A stretch of 36,996 nucleotides of DNA. It comes from an uncultured Lachnospiraceae bacterium. GTDB taxonomy: Bacteria > Bacillota > Clostridia > Lachnospirales > Lachnospiraceae. The stretch covers positions 1-36,996 of the forward strand of contig CAOKOL010000037.1 of assembly GCA_948470335.1 (NCBI GenBank), read 5' to 3'. The notes below the pieces were generated by a model. That model did no database searches. It saw only the letters and a list, made by a program, of their open reading frames with translations, and was not told the origin of the DNA. Made by a program: the position numbers and the translations under genes. How positions within the stretch are numbered: position 1 is the stretch's first letter; each line of letters begins with the position of its first letter. Positions 1 through 7,722 of this stretch are shown here, in pieces.

Positions 1-86
1 CTATTGTCACATATGTTTTCCTCACAGTCGAGGTACGCACTATCTACCGTTTACGGGAGAAAGGGAGGAATCTAATGTGATGGGAT

Positions 87-126
87 AAAAAAACCGGAGA
101 ATGTATTTTTGAGGTACATTTTCCGG
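87..126 (-). terminator. Rho-independent terminator closing the decayed recombinase module
   Basis: On the minus strand a 12-bp stem (CCGGAAAATGTA pairing with TACATTCTCCGG, one G-T wobble) closes a loop of about 9 nt and is followed directly by seven T residues. It lies downstream of the two decayed minus-strand genes, in the right orientation to end their transcription. Positions 1-86 show no gene I can support. Confidence 0.75.
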
Positions 127-202
127 ATTCATACTCAAGAATATATCAGTTTTCCAAATGATTTTCTGTTTACGACATGACACTGGAACTAGCTTTTGCT
201 AA
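100..202 (-). pseudogene. Remnant of the second gene of a recombinase module
   Basis: Reading the minus strand from 202 in one frame gives LAKASSSVMS, stop, TENHLEN, stop, YILEYESGKCTSK. The frame is kept across two nonsense codons, and a GGAGGT Shine-Dalgarno-like sequence sits at 205-210 just after the stop of the resolvase-like pseudogene. This is what a translationally linked downstream gene would leave after decay. It is truncated by the terminator hairpin at 94-126. I cannot identify the family with certainty. A larger serine recombinase would fit the position, but that is inference from context only. Confidence 0.4.
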
Positions 203-232
203 CCACCTCCGCTTTATATGTGTAAATAAAAC

Positions 233-819
233 TCAAATGAAATTAGCGCCAGCCTTTCTATCAGGAAATATATTATCTGCTATCAACCGATGCATGATTT
301 CCATGCCTGTTTCTGGTATCGAGCCATCTGTACAAATCATTTTTACATGATACTCTTTCAACCAGTCTAGTGTGCTGACACACTTATATCTGGTAAAACT
401 CCGCAGGATAATTTTCCATCAGACTGCGTTGGCTTCAATCGACGATACCACCGCATGGTCTGCCACAGCGAAGCGAGGGCATCGCCTCATTCAGCCGCCT
501 TGCCGATGAAAAATTATCCTGCGGAGTTTCACCAGATATAATGCGGTCACTACACTAGGTATTGATATACTTTTTCCAATTCTCTACCCAGACAAGCCAT
601 ATTTTTCACTAAAAGAATGTCCATTTTTCCAGCTATTACAACTTCAGAGACCTCAATAAACCCCTAGCGGGAAAGATCGAGACCACTGCTTTGTTCTACG
701 GTAACACCTGATACAGTGTAATTGTGGCCATAAGCAAACGCCATCAAACTGCTTTTCTGTATTTCCAGCATATCTGCTTCCGGATATGCTACTCTACAAT
801 ATACCCATACTCTTTCCAT
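233..819 (-). pseudogene. Small serine-recombinase (resolvase N-domain) pseudogene
   Basis: The reading frame starts with ATG at 817-819 behind a GGAGG (825-829). It reads MERVWVYCRVAYPEAD, then LEIQKSSLMAFAYGHNYTVS and SGLDLSR. This matches the resolvase N-terminal fold: a YCRV start, 'LEIQ..SL..FA...GYTV' and a later LLVKNMACLGRELEKV like the conserved 'D.LARLGRD' helix. A TAG interrupts the LSR-RGL motif near 665. A 158-bp palindrome-ended element (384-541) is then inserted, after which the frame resumes as STLDWLKEYHVKMICTDGS and runs to TGA at 233-235. Known members with this architecture are single-domain resolvase-like proteins of Clostridia mobile elements. The gene is clearly dead, and no active recombinase replaces it in the window. 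Confidence 0.7.
384..541. mobile_element. 158-bp MITE-like element with 37-bp terminal inverted repeats
   Basis: The left arm (384-420, beginning TTATATCTGG) and right arm (505-541, ending CCAGATATAA) are inverted copies of about 37 bp with two mismatches. They enclose about 84 bp of more GC-rich sequence with no ORF. The element splits the frame of the resolvase-like pseudogene, so it is an insertion. The arms end in TTATA/TATAA, so a TA target duplication is possible but cannot be separated from the palindrome. No second copy is visible in this window. Such small non-autonomous elements need a transposase in trans, and none of matching type is seen here. Confidence 0.65.
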
Positions 820-1031
820 GTATTCCTCCATTCATATCAGGCCGGCAAAACAGTGTAACTCTTATGTCCTGTCTGCGATTTGACTTTACCAAAGTTACAT
901 TTCAATACCCGCAAATCCTCTTGAGTGCAAAAATATATGCATCCACATTTTTCATTAATAAGTCTGCACAGAGATTTTATTCAGATAAATTATCAAGTTT
1001 TTATAGAAAAAAATGGATACCGACTTCCACC

Positions 1032-1123
1032 AACAAGCTATGAGGTATCTTACCCCGACCTCACTTCGTTCGGTATAAGTTTATATGCTACAAGCAGCAG
1101 AGAATATACCCTTCTATGATTCA
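1032..1123 (+). repeat. Direct repeat copy A, decayed coding remnant
   Basis: About 92 bp align with 6000-6092 at roughly three quarters identity, in the same orientation. In this copy the conserved plus frame reads ILPRPHFVRYKF then CYKQQRIYPS and is bounded by stop codons. Many differences from copy B are at third codon positions, so both copies descend from protein-coding sequence. The rest of 820-1311 contains no gene that I can support. The two copies bracket the four-gene cassette at 1312-5132. Confidence 0.55.
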
Positions 1124-1311
1124 GATCTGAGAGAAGTCTTCATTTATAAAAAATGATTCTTCACACTCTCTTACATGATTTCTAAGGAAAAAATGGAGAT
1201 GGATTAAACAAGCTACACTTTTTTTGGACTATCTTTCCTTATTCCTTTATTCAACACACCTTCAATTATCCCTTATCAATTCTACTTGCATAATATTTAT
1301 TTATCACTAAG

Positions 1312-1875
1312 TTAAACCAAACACTCAATTCTTCCCTCAAAATCCATTCCGATAAGTTCATGATGATCACCCAATACATTCCCGACGCTTTTCAATTGCT
1401 TAATTGCTTCTTCAATTTGCCACTCCTCAAACCCTATAAATTCTTTTGATTTTTTTATATCATTGACAGTTGGGTATATACCACGTTGATTATCCTTTTT
1501 AACATACATGAGCACATCCCATTGTAATAAGTCTTTAATCCAACAACAGTTATCTGCCAAATTAATTAAAAGTTCAACTGCGGGCAATATGTACAAACTA
1601 TAGACTTGATCAAATGGTAAACCGTTTGCTTTTGAAAATATAATTGGTACAATTACCTTTAAAAAATAGATAAAAATGTCCCTCCTTTTAATATCTATCG
1701 TGGACGCAATCCTAAAAGGGCCTATAGAAATAGTACTTACTGCCGCATCATCTGCAACTAAAAACCCTTCTTTTTCTAATATTCTACACATGTCCCAAAA
1801 ATTTTCCTCTACCATATACGTAGATGTATTTATTTCATTCCACATTTTACTAATATATCTATCGACTTGTTCCAT
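1312..1875 (-). CDS. Unknown 187-aa protein, last gene of the protease cassette
   Basis: The start is ATG at 1873-1875, eight bases after AAAGGAGGT. The longer version starting at TTG 1881 would have its start only two bases from the ribosome binding site. I do not recognise the family. The protein has no signal peptide or clear membrane segment. Hydrophobic stretches in the middle (around residues 65-115) look like buried helices. The C-terminal part (TVNDIKKSKEFIGFEEWQIE, then EAIKQLKSVGNV) has the look of a winged-helix or helical adaptor domain, which is only an impression. It starts 15 bases after the protease stop, so it is probably co-transcribed and may regulate the protease or act as its substrate. 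AT-rich composition matches the rest of the cassette. Confidence 0.75.
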   Translation of the reverse strand: MEQVDRYISKMWNEINTSTYMVEENFWDMCRILEKEGFLVADDAAVSTISIGPFRIASTIDIKRRDIFIYFLKVIVPIIFSKANGLPFDQVYSLYILPAVELLINLADNCCWIKDLLQWDVLMYVKKDNQRGIYPTVNDIKKSKEFIGFEEWQIEEAIKQLKSVGNVLGDHHELIGMDFEGRIECLV

Positions 1876-1890
1876 TTTCAATTACCTCCT

Positions 1891-3699
1891 TTAAAAAAAA
1901 ATCTTAATATCATCCACATTCACATTATAAATCTTTCTGCTATCAAACTGAATCATATATAATTCGTCAATTTGATCCAATATACCTTTCCATGACAGTT
2001 TTCCCAAATTCACATCAAAAATTGAAGCTTTATTAGTAAACATAGTTCCCATCTGAGTTGCATATGCCAATTCAACAACCGCATACAACGATATGCACTT
2101 TTCTTTCAAAACAAATAATAACTGACTAATTCCCTCATGATTCAACTGTACTTTTTCTTTAAGCATAAGCTTTACGCTTAATAACAAAAATCTAACAGCC
2201 TGTATCTTATCATTATTCAAAATACATAATATGGAATAGGATAATATGCATTGAATATAAAATATACTATTTTTCCTGTTTTTGCTCTGATAAAACCCAT
2301 TATAAATTGCATCATTCAAACTTTGAAAATCAAATTGCTTATTTATTCCCCAAAACCCTATATACCATTGTAAAGAAGTATTTACCACATCCTGTTTCTG
2401 CAATTTTACTGGATTCTTTTTCAATAATTGTTTGTGTTCATTGAAAATATTAAGGATTTCCGCTCTCTCTTGACACGAATAGTCTACATTAACAGCAAAA
2501 AAATTAGTAAGCCCCCGTCCATACATAGATGCCAGCTCATAAGCCCTATAATCCTCTGAAATACTAGACAAATTAATAATTTTATCACCCGCATATCTTA
2601 TTGCCTTAAGCGTTTCATTTGGAATCTCTACTTTTCTTTCAATTGCACTTCGACTATTTATGAGCGCCTCTAACTTGATTCTTGTACCCGTACTTACCGC
2701 ATAAAGCATACTAGAAATCTTTTGGAAGGTCTTAAACGCAAATATTTTCATATTACGCTTAAATAGTAATCTAGCATAAAAATACATAATGGCACATTGC
2801 ACTTCTGTACTATATTTTGTTATTAAATCACTTTCAATTATGTTATATAATAAAATATCCACTGGCATTCCTTTATAAAACAGATTTGATAGTTTATTCC
2901 AGGCCTCCTGTTCTAATTTTTCCTCTGAAAACAAAAAATCTTCTGCATCTCCAATAACAGATTCTATCAACGCTTCATGGCAAAACATTATATTATTTGT
3001 TTCTTTTTCATTATACAGCCTATATGTAATATGTAACTGTTCTAAACAATCTTTTACAATAGTTTTTATTGGAACAGCATATTGGACAGATCCCCTTCGA
3101 TCTCTTTCGAGATTACCTAACACCCCTACACAAACTATTTCTTCTTTCATTTCCACAAATACTGGAGCGCCTGACAATCCACATAATATCTTTTGCCCTG
3201 GTATAAAACCATTTTGTTCATCAAAAATCAATTTCGTATTTAACGAAATTTGCAATACCTTCTTTCGATTCCCTATGTCACGTATGCATTCTTCTCCCAA
3301 AATCTTTCCATCAATACTTGTATATACAGTACTATAATGCGAAATAGCCCCTCTCACAAAACAACTTGAACGTTTACTTGCGATTGCTATTTCATATGTT
3401 TCATATTTTATATCAGAATACATCTCTAGCAAAGCATAATCCTGACAAAAGGCCCTATATTCTATGGACAAATTCTTTGGAAATATTTTTATTGCGCTAT
3501 AGGAATAATCATTCTCGTCCTTAATAATTATTGGATGACCTTTTGCTTCCAATTCAGAAATCACATGATATGCTGTAAGCAAATAATATTTATTATTCTC
3601 TACAAATGATGTTTTTATTGCAAAAGCGGTACCTAATGTAATGTTTTCATAAAAATTATCACTTGTCGTTACTCGAAAAATACCTGCATTCTCATTCAT
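1891..3699 (-). CDS. Trypsin-like serine protease with long helical C-terminal region
   Basis: The protein has 602 aa. The first 220 residues form a chymotrypsin-fold protease of the bacterial trypsin_2 type: LGTAFAI, then LLTAYHV with His45, QDYALLEM with Asp87, and GLSGAPVF with the nucleophile Ser176. All three triad residues are present, so the domain should be active. There is no signal peptide, so it is probably cytoplasmic. Residues 230-602 are predicted helical and repeat-like (TPR-type arrangement possible), without a P-loop or other enzymatic motif I can see. This layout is known in prokaryotic conflict systems, where a cytosolic trypsin domain is the effector and a repeat region is the sensor. 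The ATG is one base after the stop of the upstream gene and has no Shine-Dalgarno, so translation is probably coupled. A secreted housekeeping protease is unlikely. Confidence 0.85.
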   Translation of the reverse strand: MNENAGIFRVTTSDNFYENITLGTAFAIKTSFVENNKYYLLTAYHVISELEAKGHPIIIKDENDYSYSAIKIFPKNLSIEYRAFCQDYALLEMYSDIKYETYEIAIASKRSSCFVRGAISHYSTVYTSIDGKILGEECIRDIGNRKKVLQISLNTKLIFDEQNGFIPGQKILCGLSGAPVFVEMKEEIVCVGVLGNLERDRRGSVQYAVPIKTIVKDCLEQLHITYRLYNEKETNNIMFCHEALIESVIGDAEDFLFSEEKLEQEAWNKLSNLFYKGMPVDILLYNIIESDLITKYSTEVQCAIMYFYARLLFKRNMKIFAFKTFQKISSMLYAVSTGTRIKLEALINSRSAIERKVEIPNETLKAIRYAGDKIINLSSISEDYRAYELASMYGRGLTNFFAVNVDYSCQERAEILNIFNEHKQLLKKNPVKLQKQDVVNTSLQWYIGFWGINKQFDFQSLNDAIYNGFYQSKNRKNSIFYIQCILSYSILCILNNDKIQAVRFLLLSVKLMLKEKVQLNHEGISQLLFVLKEKCISLYAVVELAYATQMGTMFTNKASIFDVNLGKLSWKGILDQIDELYMIQFDSRKIYNVNVDDIKIFF

Positions 3700-3700
3700 T

Positions 3701-4108
3701 TTATTTTTTCAACAATGTGTCTATCCTTTCAGCTATCATTTCAACATCTTCACATTCTAATACCAAATCAAATAAAGATTCTCTAGCCAATTCATTATCA
3801 TGTTGTAAAGAAATAATTAATTTTCCCATAGCAACAGCATAACCCAATTCTAATGTACTCCCGACCCCCAAATAACCTTCTGGATTTACTATAACACAAA
3901 CATTAGCTGTTTTTATTCTATTCAGATGCGCAAACGTTGCTCCTTTCCATAATAATGTCTCTCCTTCTAGATTCATATCGTCAGCATATTGACCAATATT
4001 ATGTAATGGTGGTATCAATACAATATGTCCTTTTTCCTCCAATTTTTTACACACAGAATGTATGAACTCTTTGTTTCTTCCGCTGCCACATGCTGTAATA
4101 ATAGCCAT
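3701..4108 (-). CDS. Nucleoside 2-deoxyribosyltransferase-like protein
   Basis: This 135-aa protein has a Rossmann-like core. It starts with IITACGSGRNKEFI, followed by a second strand and helix (KGHIVLIPPLHNI). LNRIKTANVCVIVNP is then the strand before the active-site region, and VGSTLELGYAVAMGK carries Glu87. The STxELGYA motif and the Glu match the nucleoside 2-deoxyribosyltransferase and DUF4406 superfamily, whose members cleave the N-glycosidic bond of (deoxy)nucleosides or nucleotides. Length is normal for the superfamily. GGAG lies about 11 bases before the ATG, 16 bases after the PP-loop gene. In the cassette it could deplete or modify a nucleotide or produce a signal. The exact substrate cannot be read from the sequence. 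Confidence 0.8.
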   Translation of the reverse strand: MAIITACGSGRNKEFIHSVCKKLEEKGHIVLIPPLHNIGQYADDMNLEGETLLWKGATFAHLNRIKTANVCVIVNPEGYLGVGSTLELGYAVAMGKLIISLQHDNELARESLFDLVLECEDVEMIAERIDTLLKK

Positions 4109-4124
4109 AACACATTAATCTCCT

Positions 4125-5132
4125 TTATTTTTTTATAATATTTACATTTTCATTTTTATAAGAATTACCCAAAATTTTTGTTCTATTATTTCTAACATTA
4201 AATTTCAAAAACCCTTTCTCATCTAAACTCATTTTTACCAGTTCCAATAGGCATTCCAATAAAGAATATGGTGCATTTCTAAGCAATTCGTATTGAATAA
4301 TTTCTCTCGGTGTTAACTTTTTTTTACTTCTGAAATCAGTCACAAAACATTCACTTTCATTGAATAATTCAATACTCTGTTTTTTAAAGTAATCAACAAT
4401 TTCGTTTTCAAGCACTCCAAAAAGCGGTCTACAAATCCGAATAGATGTATTTCCGATATATTGTACTATTGGCTCATCTGTCCCAACATTATTTGCATTT
4501 ATCTGTTTTATTATTTCATCATATAACGATAGTTTTTGAAACTCATTTTTCTCAAGAGAATACAACTTTTTCTGTGATAAAATCAATTCATAAAAATTAT
4601 CATACACAAATTCTTCATGATAATATTTCCAACGATCTATATACATATAAAAAGACTTTAATAGCGATGATATGGCATCTATTGCATGGTGCCCATTTAC
4701 AACAAAGTGTATATTGTTAATTTCTGCCCACCTTTGCAAAATGAGCATTTTAGAGTTATGACAAGGAGTACATATAGTAGCTTTCTTAAAACATCCTCTT
4801 CTTATTTCTTTAATACTCTCTAAATTTTTCATCAATTCAGCTACTATTTCCGGCATTATATGATTAGCTTCCTCCATTCCAATTAACGCTCCATCATTTA
4901 TACCAATTTGTCTGATATTATTTAATGCTAAATTCCAATCCGAATTATAACCCACATCAATTGTAATCGGATATACTCGATAACCTAATTGTTTTAAAAC
5001 CAGACACAAGAACAAAGAATCTTTGCCTCCGGAATATGCTACATATATTCTATTACCATCAAACAATGAGTATTTCCTAATAGTTCCCTCTACATTTTTT
5101 AGTACCTTTTCCGGTATGTCCTTCATATTCAT
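4125..5132 (-). CDS. TtcA/TilS-like PP-loop ATP pyrophosphatase
   Basis: This 335-aa protein has the PP-loop signature SGGKDS at residues 34-39 (context VAYSGGKDSLFLCL), then the strand PITIDVG. A cysteine group follows (Cys114, Cys121 and Cys124 in CTPCHNSK), then NGHHAID at 146-152, equivalent to the GHxxDD loop of TtcA, Ncs6 and TilS. A later CRPLFGVLENEI resembles the 'RPL..v.e.EI' segment of TtcA proteins, which bind an Fe-S cluster through CxxC pairs and thiolate tRNA. The canonical second CxxC is missing: only ESECFVTDF carries a cysteine, so a tRNA role is uncertain. Upstream bases GAGAGTGG are a weak ribosome site, and ATG at residue 3 is an alternative start. It is the first gene of the four-gene operon. 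The family adenylates a substrate, so a role in nucleotide or protein modification is possible. Confidence 0.8.
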   Translation of the reverse strand: MNMKDIPEKVLKNVEGTIRKYSLFDGNRIYVAYSGGKDSLFLCLVLKQLGYRVYPITIDVGYNSDWNLALNNIRQIGINDGALIGMEEANHIMPEIVAELMKNLESIKEIRRGCFKKATICTPCHNSKMLILQRWAEINNIHFVVNGHHAIDAISSLLKSFYMYIDRWKYYHEEFVYDNFYELILSQKKLYSLEKNEFQKLSLYDEIIKQINANNVGTDEPIVQYIGNTSIRICRPLFGVLENEIVDYFKKQSIELFNESECFVTDFRSKKKLTPREIIQYELLRNAPYSLLECLLELVKMSLDEKGFLKFNVRNNRTKILGNSYKNENVNIIKK

Positions 5133-5660
5133 CCACTCTCAACTTTGTAATATACATTAAATAATATTTCTTGAATGTAAAATCTTTTTAATTCCGAATG
5201 ATCTTTCAACCATTTTATATTCTAAAGTGATATAGACTCAATATCAACACTTGCTTTACCATCTACGTACACTATCAAAAAAAATAAAATCATTGTAATC
5301 TTTATTAGAAAAAATATATAGCAACACCTTTTCCAAAATAATCACCTGTTCAAACATGTCATACTGCTGCCCGTAACCACCAATGCGCTAATACTAAAAA
5401 TATTTTAACTTACAAATAAAGAAATCGTAAAATCATAAATTCCTTTTTGCGCAACATCTATTATCAGTGTTTTTTATACGACTGATTCAAAAAATTTACT
5501 GCCAGACAATCATATACTTGTAATACTAGATGTCATTTATATGAGTAAATGGTAACCATAGAACTATTGTATCATAAAAGTCATCTTCAATCCTTCAAAC
5601 ATATCAGAAATAATAAATTCGAACGTCAAGGGTACATCACATAAATATAGTGAACACCGT
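5133..5660. other. AT-rich intergenic region upstream of the cassette
   Basis: The promoter of the four-gene operon should lie in the first 150 bases, but I see no pair of consensus hexamers with proper spacing. No long ORF is present. From about 5600 a decayed plus-strand frame begins. Confidence 0.4.
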
Positions 5661-5876
5661 GAAACGAAAAATATTCTACTTACCGGAGACAATAATCTAA
5701 CATTGACAACTACAAAACTCAAAAGTTTAAAAATCAGCGGGTATCAAATAGATTTTGAATACGATAAAAGTAGCATAAAATTATTAAAATATACATATCC
5801 AATAATTATAAACCTCAAACCATCATTTATGGAGAAATACTACAAATCAAAGTCTTTTTTCCATAGATATCTGTAA
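5661..5876 (+). pseudogene. Possible decayed response-regulator receiver domain
   Basis: The plus frame is open for at least 72 codons to TAA at 5874-5876, without a clear start codon. It contains NILLTGDNNLTLTTTKLK, SGYQIDFEYDKSS and YPIIINLKPSF. These align by eye with the receiver pattern 'ILLVEDD..L...L...GY.V....' and 'DLIILDLMLP'. Both key acidic pocket residues and the phospho-acceptor Asp are replaced (GDN and NLK), so if the assignment is right the domain is dead. The similarity is loose and could be chance in an AT-rich sequence. Confidence 0.25.
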
Positions 5877-5924
5877 AAACGATCTCTAATTATATACAAT
5901 ATCACCAAAAAGAACACACATACG

Positions 5925-6164
5925 TTGTCCCAGAAGAATAACGTCTTAAGAAAAATAGTAATGACACCACGACAGATGAAACGAAAACCAATTTCTTACA
6001 GCAAGCCACAAAATATCGTGCCCCGACCTCATTTCGTCCGATATAAGTTTGCACGCTACAAGCAACAGGGATTGTACCCTCCCTATGATTCAAAAGCAAA
6101 CCTATATTTAAAACAAAATATAGACAGTTCTAGCTATACCTCAAAACAGGCACTATATGGATAA
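5925..6164 (+). pseudogene. Remnant ORF containing direct repeat copy B
   Basis: This 79-codon open frame has no ribosome binding site and no recognisable full domain. Its central part, PRPHFVRYKFARYKQQGLYP, is shared in the same frame with the decayed copy at 1032-1123. The third-position pattern of differences shows former coding selection. The family is unknown to me. The basic and aromatic composition would fit a nucleic-acid-binding tail. It is probably the end of a gene truncated by rearrangement rather than a functional small protein. Confidence 0.35.
6000..6092 (+). repeat. Direct repeat copy B, partner of 1032-1123
   Basis: It runs from the AGCAAGCCACAAAATATC start to TATGATTC and aligns with 1032-1123 through CCCCGACCTCA, TATAAGTTT and GCTACAAGCA. 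The two copies are about 5 kb apart, on opposite sides of the AT-rich cassette. This could be a footprint of duplication at insertion, or two independently decayed copies of one gene. Confidence 0.55.
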
Positions 6165-6486
6165 AATCCCAACCCAAAACTAAACCACCCTTTTATTTTA
6201 ATATTAGCAAAACAAATACAAAAGTACTGATCGAATAACTTGCTGATCATATTAGATTCTTAATTTTACACTAGCAGCCTGAAAGTAATCAACCTGTCAA
6301 TACGGTGAAAATATTCCCCGGAGAATACTCCGATTATCACCGAAGATAATATATTAAATTCTCAACGTAAACTTTTTGCCTTCGAGTACAGCATATTGTC
6401 GCACCTTTTGGTAGCACGGGTAGCAAAGTTCCTATCATCTCGGGCAAATCTCCTGCCTGACTATATTCTTAAAGGAGTTTTACCTT
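6165..6486 (+). other. Noncoding flank before IS110 transposase, possible bridge-RNA region
   Basis: No ORF is present. The stretch includes local hairpins such as CGGAGAATACTCCG and the start of an 8-bp inverted pair: CTGCCTGA at 6453-6460 matches TCAGGCAG at 7745-7752, 27 and 23 bases from the ends of the gene. IS110 elements carry a structured guide (bridge) RNA in a noncoding end. IS110-group members have it upstream of the gene and IS1111-group members downstream, with subterminal inverted repeats. I cannot fold the RNA or fix the exact element end from sequence alone. Confidence 0.4.
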
Positions 6487-7722
6487 ATGAAAGACCTTCT
6501 CGAAAAATGCTGCGGGTTGGATGTGCATAAAGACATCATCGTCGCCTGTATCCTCTCCGGTCCTATTGGCAAAACCACCGTTTCCGAAATCCGTGAATTT
6601 TCCACTCTCGCTTCCGGACTTACAGAACTCCGTGACTGGATAACAGCAAGTGGTTGTTCCCATGTTGCCATGGAAAGCACCGGTATCTACTGGATTGCCT
6701 TATATGAGGTCCTTGAAGCCGCGCCTGAGAACCTTACGCTCCTTGTTGTAAATGCCAGGCATATGAAAAATGTCCCCGGTAAAAAAACCGATATGCGAGA
6801 CGCCGAGTGGATTGCCACCCTCTTGCGCGCAGGACTTCTCAATGCCAGCTTCATCCCTGAAAAATCCATCCGCGAACCCCGGCATCTCACACGCTACCGT
6901 AAAAGCATTGTCCATGACATCACTTCCCAGAAAAACCGCATTGAAAAATTTCTCCAAAGTTCCGGTTTCCGGCTTTCCTCCTTTGTCTCCGACATTTTTG
7001 GTGTTACCGGCAGGGGGATCATCCTCCACTTGATCAAATATGGTTCTATTGATCGGAACTCCCTCAATAAATGTCTTAAAACGAAAACCCGGCATCGCCT
7101 GGACGAAATACTGGCCGCCTTGAACGGAACCTTGTCAGCACACCAACGGGATTTTCTGAACCTTATGCTGGAGCACTATGACACGCTGCGCTTCCACCTT
7201 GCCGAAGTGGAGACTTCCATCCTCAATGAGGCTTCCCCGAAATGCTCCCAGGTAGAGCAGCTCATCACCATCCCCGGCATCAGTGCCACTGCCTCCATCT
7301 CCATTATCGCTGAAATTGGGACGGATATGGGTTCCTTTAAAACCGCCGAACATATCTGCTCCTGGGCAGGGCTCTCTCCCGGCAACAATGAGAGCGCAGG
7401 CAAACGCAAAAGTACTTCCGTCACCAAGGGTAACCCTTATGTCAAAAGTATGCTCTGTGAGGTTGCGTGGGTCATTGCAGGCAAACGTAACTGTTACCTG
7501 TCTGCCTGGTACTGGAAACTCAAGCAGAAAAAAGGCGCCAAAAAGGCCATCATTGCCCTTGCCCGAAAGTTTCTTGTCATCATATACACCATGCTGAAAT
7601 ATGGCACAAACTTTGATGAATCCTTTTTTGAAACCAGACGTAAAATGCATGAGCAGAACCGGACATCCCACTATATACGCGAATTGGAAAAACTCGGTTT
7701 TCGCATAGAACTTCCCGCATAA
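6487..7722 (+). CDS. IS110-family (DEDD) transposase
   Basis: This intact 411-aa transposase sits behind AAAGGAG. The N-terminal RuvC-like DEDD domain has CGLDVHKD with Asp12, HVAMESTGIYW with Glu63 and GKKTDMRDAEWIA with Asp102 and Asp105. The C-terminal transposase_20 domain holds LITIPGISATASISIIAEIG, then CSWAGLSP and TKGNPYVKSMLCE, which includes the region of the catalytic serine. Length is normal for the family. IS110 enzymes recombine through a Holliday-like intermediate directed by a bridge RNA that pairs with target and donor, leaving no long inverted repeats. This is the only intact plus-strand gene in the window. It sits just where xis and int would be expected next to the Tn916-like regulatory genes. 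Confidence 0.95.
   Translation: MKDLLEKCCGLDVHKDIIVACILSGPIGKTTVSEIREFSTLASGLTELRDWITASGCSHVAMESTGIYWIALYEVLEAAPENLTLLVVNARHMKNVPGKKTDMRDAEWIATLLRAGLLNASFIPEKSIREPRHLTRYRKSIVHDITSQKNRIEKFLQSSGFRLSSFVSDIFGVTGRGIILHLIKYGSIDRNSLNKCLKTKTRHRLDEILAALNGTLSAHQRDFLNLMLEHYDTLRFHLAEVETSILNEASPKCSQVEQLITIPGISATASISIIAEIGTDMGSFKTAEHICSWAGLSPGNNESAGKRKSTSVTKGNPYVKSMLCEVAWVIAGKRNCYLSAWYWKLKQKKGAKKAIIALARKFLVIIYTMLKYGTNFDESFFETRRKMHEQNRTSHYIRELEKLGFRIELPA

Noticed and set aside
786..1119. Two overlapping plus ORFs of 85 and 64 codons
   Set aside because: They cross a decayed repeat and the pseudogene start; no ribosome site, and only the conserved frame of the repeat looks formerly coding, which is neither of these.
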